From Enoplolaimus lenunculus (taxonomy: Eukaryota; Nematoda; Enoplea; Enoplida; Thoracostomopsidae), in assembly GCA_030248215.1 (NCBI GenBank), contig JASANG010002044.1:38546-102545 (forward strand): a DNA stretch of 64,000 bases, given 5' to 3'. Positions 57,918 through 64,000 of this stretch are shown here, in pieces (the first letter of the stretch is position 1; each line of letters opens with the position of its first letter). A program made the position numbers and the translations under genes. The notes below the pieces were generated by a model that saw only the letters and a program-made list of their open reading frames with translations, was not told where the DNA came from and did no database searches.

Positions 57918-58942
57918 AACACGGTTGATAACTGCGAAACAATGTGAAGGATACCTCTTGTCTCTTCATGCCTGTTATCACACTTTTACGGGGCGTGTTA
58001 TTATATTTGTTTATTCAAGGCGCGCCATAAAGTTAAAAAGTTTATTAGCTTTACATAAGTGGTTGATTGATGTAGACAAAGAGAATTCAAATTTCTGCAG
58101 AGTAAGTAATTTTTTATAATATAGATGGACTAAAAATTGGAGCAGTAAGTAAGTAAGTAGTCGAACAATATATACTTACAGCTGGTAGGTTTACTTTAAT
58201 TTTTTGTACGTTTATAAAGTGTATAGAAATTATTCCAAATGCGCCGGGATTTCTAATTAATCATGTATTTTGCAAGTTAGCAGCATACTATATATGTTAT
58301 TTGTTATTGTTGCGTAGGTATAGATCATAGTTTTTTTTGTTAAATAGGGCGTTTTGACCCACTTGTATTTTAAAAACCCCAGCGAAATTAAAAACCCCCA
58401 CCAAGACTTCCAAATGTGTTTTTATAGAGCGGAGAATTTTACTGAATTTCAAACTCAAACTCAGACTAATATTTTTGCTACCTGGGTTGCGTTGCGTCCA
58501 TCATTCTTTAAAGTCGCAAATGTCAACCCCTTAAGGATTCCAACCAAGTGCTCGGCTGGGTGGGTTTTATTATCACCACTTGGCTATAAGACCTCAACGC
58601 TAGAGTCTGAGGGGCTCTCATGTTTTGTGGAGATTTTGTGCTGCGGAAATACGTTTCTCGGTTTGCTTGTACGCAGTTTGTAAATAGTGGCTCAACACAT
58701 AATAAATATACTCTAGCGGAAAAGGGTCTTATTTTAAAACACTCGCTTCATGATTAAGAGTAAGAACTGGCCCTATGGGAAAGTTGTCAGCAGGTGTTCA
58801 GCCAACCGGATGGGTATAATGGGCAGTCACAAAATATAGCTAATAATTCAAAAAGACCACAGGCCACTATTTCGCTTAGCACAGTAGGTATGACACATAC
58901 GTACGTAGTTATATTCCGTTTCAAACGTATCGGAAAAGCCAC

Positions 58943-59754
58943 CTGGCTTCTCCACAGCGGGGGCCCCCAGCATTTTTCGAAATTTTCATTTTCCCCCGGC
59001 GAAAATTTTGCCGCCCCCAGGAAAGGCCCCCCGGCGAATTTTCGACCCCCCCCCCCAGCAAAGTGCCCCCCAGCAAATTTTTTTGCTGGGGCCCCCCAGG
59101 ACTTTTCTAGGTCAAAAATTTTCAATGTTAAAACGTAAAGACCTGGACTTCTTTTGAGGCGGACATTCGGCAAAATATGATTTTGAATTACGCTGAGTAC
59201 TCATAATTTTTAATAGCGTTACAAATACCCGTAGTAACTAATACAATTCAATAATGAACTGAAAAAGCACAATTATATAAAGACCGTTTCAGGGCATACA
59301 GCATTCAAAAGTACCTTGCAGCAGCAAGTTCAACCCGCCTGAGCCTTATGATAAATTGAAGCTGTGACTAATATACAAAATATATATATTAATCACAGTT
59401 TCAATTATAGATTATCTATATTTTATATAATTGTGCTTCTTTCAACTTCTGGTTAACTTGTCAGTATATACGTAATATTAATTAGTTAAAATTATTGTTA
59501 TAGCGTTTGCGAGAAATTTTTGTCATGTTGAACGATGAGTAATCTTACGTTGAGTTGGAAACACGGTCTAGAATGAAAAAAATGGTCCAAAAAGTCGGTT
59601 TGCAAAATTTTAAGCCTGCCCCCCAGGACCCCAAGATCATCTGGGGGCCCCCAGGAAAACTGCCCCCCAGCAAAATCAGCTGCCCCCCAGGAAACTCCTG
59701 GGGGCCCACAGGAAACGCCCCCCGGCAGAAATTTTCAAGCTGTGGAGAAGCCAG
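58943..59754. mobile_element. Complete MITE of the same family, 5-bp GCCAC duplication
   Basis: This 812-bp element has the same termini and is flanked by GCCAC at 58938-58942 and 59755-59759. It is the cleanest reference copy of the family in the window and preserves the uninterrupted site where Merlin inserted in the 46828-49647 copy. It lies about 1 kb downstream of the pyrophosphatase gene. Confidence 0.85.
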
Positions 59755-59759
59755 GCCAC

Positions 59760-60640
59760 GGTGAAAAAACCCTGGTATAAATAATGATGATTTAAGTGTA
59801 TATATAGCTGAGTTAGTTTTTGTTGCCGTACACAATCGCCGATTTTACTCGTTTTATATAAGGTAACATTTTGTTATAACGTTAGCTAATTTGTAAATCA
59901 CTAGGTATGTAGCAAAAAATCAAGATAATGCCGCATATATATTCTCTTCCAGATACTTTGCGTAAAATTACTTATTCTTTGCTAACCTAATGTCTGTGTT
60001 ATGCAAGAACACTAATTTTTGGTGTAGTAATGATGCGTTTTGTGCAATGAAATCGTAATCGTGATGTTCTTGTTGTTATTGTTTGCAACGAATGTTGTTT
60101 TGGTGTTAGCTAGATTTCAATTTTTTTTGTATTGAAGTATTTCCCGATGTACATACGGCGAAAGTATAGCTAGATTGTTTGTTCTAGGCCACACTATATA
60201 AATGTTCCAATAACGGGTAAACGTATGAATGGTATAAGCACACATATAGCGTTATATTAAGCCAGAGTTTTCGTTTTAACAACAACTGACATACAGTAGT
60301 CGCCAGATTTTGAACTACGCGTGTACATTTTCGTGCATATTTCTACAGATGGTGACTGGTGGCCGTATTTATACATAAAAGTTGTTTTGCGACGGTACTC
60401 GAGTACTAGTATGCTGTTAGTAGTTCAATGTTATTTGATGGGTTGTAGTATAAATTAATATGATGGCTGTAATACAGGATATCCGGTATAGCAAAATAGC
60501 ACTAATTCAAAATTGTGAAAAATGTAGTTATATTGTCATTATTTTATGTCGTGAAGGATCATGAGTTTCGTTAGATTTGAAGTTTGGAAAGACGACCTGC
60601 GACGAATTCGAAACTATGGTTTCGGGTCGAACGAATAATT
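59760..60640. other. Gene-free stretch
   Basis: AT-rich DNA between two MITEs with no conserved frame, repeat array or RNA gene recognised. The same is true of 62,410-63,540 and of 57,920-58,780 beyond the pyrophosphatase 3' UTR. Confidence 0.4.
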
Positions 60641-60657
60641 TGCATCAGGCTGTGCAT

Positions 60658-60955
60658 CAGGGTACAGTATCAATCGGAATCGGAATTTCCTCAATTTAAT
60701 TTTAGGCCTACTTGTTGTGATATGTTGCATAGAAATTCTGCATTATTTGTCTATTAAATTATTTTCGATGAGTTAACTTATCAATAATCGATTAAAAATG
60801 ATTGTCAATTTGTTCATGCGACGATTTTTGAGAATTGTTGCCGGCCAACAGACACCCTAAATCAATATTATACTTAATACAAATTATCCATATAGTCACA
60901 AAACTTATAGTTAAGATTCCGATTCCGGTATAATCCAGTTCCGCTTTGCACCCTG
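60658..60955. mobile_element. GGAATCGGAA-type MITE, complete, 8-bp duplication
   Basis: 298 bp from CAGGGTACAGTATC to the inverse of CAGGGTGCAAAGCGG, flanked by perfect CTGTGCAT (60650-60657 and 60956-60963). An 8-bp duplication with CAG-start termini fits hAT transposons. Confidence 0.85.
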
Positions 60956-61671
60956 CTGTGCATATTTGTTTTAGCATGTGAAACGCCTGGTTCATTGCCA
61001 AAATCGTAGGACTTATTGTTTTTGATATTGCGTTTAAACAATAAATGATAGGCGATGCTTTGTGGCACTAGCATAAATAGTAGAGTCATTGAAATTCAGC
61101 TGGGTAAACACACTCGAACAATTAATATATTAAAAATTGGGACGCAGGTAGTGACTGATTGAGCCAGGCCTATTTCCTTTAAAATACCCAAATTCGATCT
61201 ATGAAGCATAAATTATTGCTTAGGTATCAGAGATCAATTGAGAAATGCACAACTTTTCCTTGACAAACTGGAGAATAAATGAAAGATTTGTAAAAGGTTC
61301 AGCCTATAGAAAAATCAACCGTAGGGCACATCGAGATAGGTCCTTTCTTTTATGTTTCTCTACATAAGCGAAATATATATCAGGGTGCAACCGGAATTAC
61401 AATTTACCGGAACCGGAATTACCTTAAAGTCTTGTTCATTACGTATTTCAACCATCGGGAATTATTGAATTAACAATATATACCGAACTTTCGCAACTCC
61501 TGCAAAGCGTTTTGCAACACTAGTAAGTGTAATCAACGTCAGCTGCAGCTATATCTGTATCTCTAATAAATATGCATTTTATAAACTTTCAATTGATGTG
61601 TGCAACACTCTTCTGTTTTAGTTGGATTATCGATCGACTGTGTTTATTGCAGTACAGATTGTTTGTGTTAA

Positions 61672-62008
61672 CCAGGGTACAACCGGTGGTGAAAAATACC
61701 GTAACAGGAGGTCAAACAAAATCTGCTTATAAAACTCATGCATTCGAACCTTCCAATTTTATGTATTGTGATCGTGCCTCATATTTGAAAAATCTTAGTC
61801 AAAATTTTGCTATTTCGTCACGGAAAAAATGGGCCGATCAGGGACGACACCGGCTAACGCATAGTTCATCTATACCCTTTCGAAGCAACGTTTATTCTTT
61901 ACAGAAGGGCGTCATATCTGATAATTCCGGAATTTTCGCAGTGGGTGTGTGCTTTCCCGAAAGATCGGGGTAAAGCATTCTACAAACTTTAGCGGTTGTA
62001 CCCTATCA
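61672..62008. mobile_element. GGGTACAACCGGT MITE-like element
   Basis: Left end AGGGTACAACCGGTGGTG and inverted right end GCGGTTGTACCCTA. The interior gives a chance 133-codon open frame with no recognisable domain. Confidence 0.5.
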
Positions 62009-62158
62009 TTAATACAGTACGTAAACAAGTTTTATTCAGTAAATTTAAGGTCGTTTATTAGCTAGCGTAATATGTGGCAGGGGGTTAAATGTGTAGTGCT
62101 TGCAATTAAATTGACCGTGCTGCATCACAATTTAACACTACTACATAGCAGATAGCTG

Positions 62159-62216
62159 AACATATAGGTTAAAGACTACAAAAACGAACATATAGGTTAA
62201 AGACTACAAAAACAAA
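62159..62216. repeat. Two-copy 28-bp tandem repeat
   Basis: GAACATATAGGTTAAAGACT followed by ACAAAAAC occurs twice in succession. Confidence 0.85.
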
Positions 62217-63548
62217 AATTTTGTTTCGTTGTGGTTTTTTGTAGACAAAAATTGCAGGCCATTTCTTGAACGGAAAATGTTACTTTTATGGGCGTAACAG
62301 TAGATTAAAGCGTATTCTTACGTCTAGCCTAAGCGTAGCAAAACTGCGTTCCTAAGCCTAAACGTAAGCAAAAAATCTATTAATCTAAAATCTAAACCTA
62401 CTGTGCATAGCCATTAACTAGCCAGAGGTATTGGCTGGCCATAGTAACTGCTTGACACAGAAAAAGCTGAAAAATTTGACATTTAATTTTTTAATCATTT
62501 ATTTAGATTTCGATTCCAAAGCTTTTTGTTGCCTACTCTTATCATCATGGTCAATGTTAAGATTGAATCAATATAAATATTTTTTGATAATAAAGGAAAT
62601 AGTAATGGAATTGGATTAACTCATCTCGGATTTTCTCACCGATTAAGAAGTGTTTTGAAAAGTAAAAAGTTTTTAGTTAAATTCAATATAAAGGAAGTTA
62701 GGTTAATTTTCGTTTGTTTGTGATAGCTATACTAGTTGTGCCGACAGTTTCAGAATGGGTAAAGGAGTCATTGCCGCAAAATTTCAGAAATATATACCTA
62801 AAACCCCTATACTGCTACGCCCTTGTTTATTGTATATATAAAAATTTATATCTACATAACAGGTCTGGTTTGTCATCGCTGCACCTCTGTTGTTTTGTCC
62901 TTTGACAGCCCTATGGTTCTTAGCGTAACTCGGGCCATAAGCATATGGAATACTACTGAACTTATTCTTTCGTTTAATGTATATTTCAAAACGAGGTCGT
63001 TTCTTATTGAATTACTGAGTTACATTTTTGACTTAATGGTTTGTTTTGAAAGTTACTGATAAAGCTTTGTGACATAAACCGAGCTAGTAAAACATCTAAG
63101 CACTGTGAAATTACACAATTATATTGAACGCAGAAAAACTAACGGCAAGTGGTCAGTAACAGTAAAATAGAATGCCGCGTGGTAAATAATCTTTAACCAC
63201 TTCATTAATGAAAATTGAAATCCTATATGAATTGTTTAGAATGTCAAAATCCAGAATATGTATATAGTAGCTGGAAAACGTATCATAAGTTAGTTATGGA
63301 TTAGGCAATACACTCTCTACAATTTTAGAAAAATATATTACGATGACAATTCCTCTAAGTTTTCGAATATTTTTCAATACCTCCGGTAAAAAATGCCGGA
63401 TTTATTACCGGAACTCGACAGTTCAAAATACCACATTTCCCTACTGGACCCGAAATTTCCGCTGTACCCTGGAAAGTATATATTTAAAAATGGGAAATTT
63501 GGCATTGTTCAGGGTAAGCCGTGAGAACTCAACTCAATGAAATTTCTA

Positions 63549-63745
63549 TACTGCAAAAAATGGTGAGTCAAATTGACTCTCTCCGAAATAGGCTTTTTCT
63601 GACTACACAACCCGAGTCAAAATTCGACTCCGCCAGAGTCAAATTCGACTGTTTGACCCTGGACGGAGTCGAATTTTGACTCAGTTTGTGTAGTCAGGAA
63701 AAGCCTATTTCGGAGAGTCAATTTGACTCACTATTTTTTGTAGTG
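63549..63745. mobile_element. Near-perfect hairpin MITE, TA target duplication, copy 2
   Basis: Over 90 percent identical by eye to the 30672-30871 copy, with termini TACTGCAAAAAATGGTGAGT and the inverse of CACTACAAAAAATAGTGAGT, bounded by TA. Confidence 0.85.
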
Positions 63746-64000
63746 TATAAGCTCCCATAAATTCTGCACGTGTGGCAACTGCACTCTAAAATTTAACCCA
63801 ATTACCAGTTTATTCAGCGATCTGCTACATTTACAGCTACAATACAAAAGAATGCATCTCCAGCGTTTATCATGTAATACACCTACAGAACCAAGTAACA
63901 AACTACTAAAAAATCGCATCACGAAATTTTAGAAACGTACAAACAGGGTGCTAAGGGTACCACCCGGATAAGCGAGCATCTCTGTCCCATTTCTATACAC

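Noticed and set aside
61572..61973. 133-codon open frame
   Set aside because: It overlaps the GGGTACAACCGGT element and has no recognisable domain.

Overview
The window reads as nuclear DNA of an intron-rich, AT-rich animal, most probably a nematode. Three lines of evidence support this: three conserved animal genes with canonical GT-AG introns whose codon phases close correctly, many dispersed TTAGGC/GCCTAA (nematode telomere unit) stretches, and a very dense load of short non-autonomous DNA transposons in introns and intergenic DNA. The species cannot be fixed from the sequence. A large-intron, repeat-rich enoplean-type nematode is a guess.

Layout: (1) 4.1-17.9 kb, plus strand: the last 21 recognisable exons (about 1,091 residues) of a Piezo mechanosensitive channel, including the pore module; its N-terminal half lies off the window or was not found. 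(2) 17.9-23.4 kb: repeats only. (3) 23.4-30.5 kb, minus strand: a 1,091-codon open frame with PD-(D/E)XK nuclease-like and superfamily-1 helicase-like motifs, probably spliced to a second exon at 26.99-26.70 kb. An unidentified terminal exon follows at 24.04-23.40 kb, and a 54-bp satellite lies between them. (4) 30.5-40.7 kb: a gene-free belt of nested elements, minisatellites, telomere-like DNA and a cluster of covarying hairpins. (5) 40.7-44.5 kb, minus strand: a complete five-exon ARGLU1 gene. (6) 45.6-57.9 kb, plus strand: a complete eleven-exon soluble inorganic pyrophosphatase gene of 288 residues. Its third intron carries a Merlin-type (IS1016/ISXO2-like) transposon with a nearly intact transposase, inserted into an older element. 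(7) 57.9-64 kb: repeats, with no gene recognised.

The host genes are unrelated housekeeping or sensory genes and show no sign of working together. The items most worth a second look are the nuclease-helicase gene, the mobile family that carries TTAGGC arrays with 8-bp target duplications, the four tandem covarying hairpins near 32.1 kb, and the Merlin-in-MITE nest. All similarity statements come from reading motifs by eye; no database search was run.
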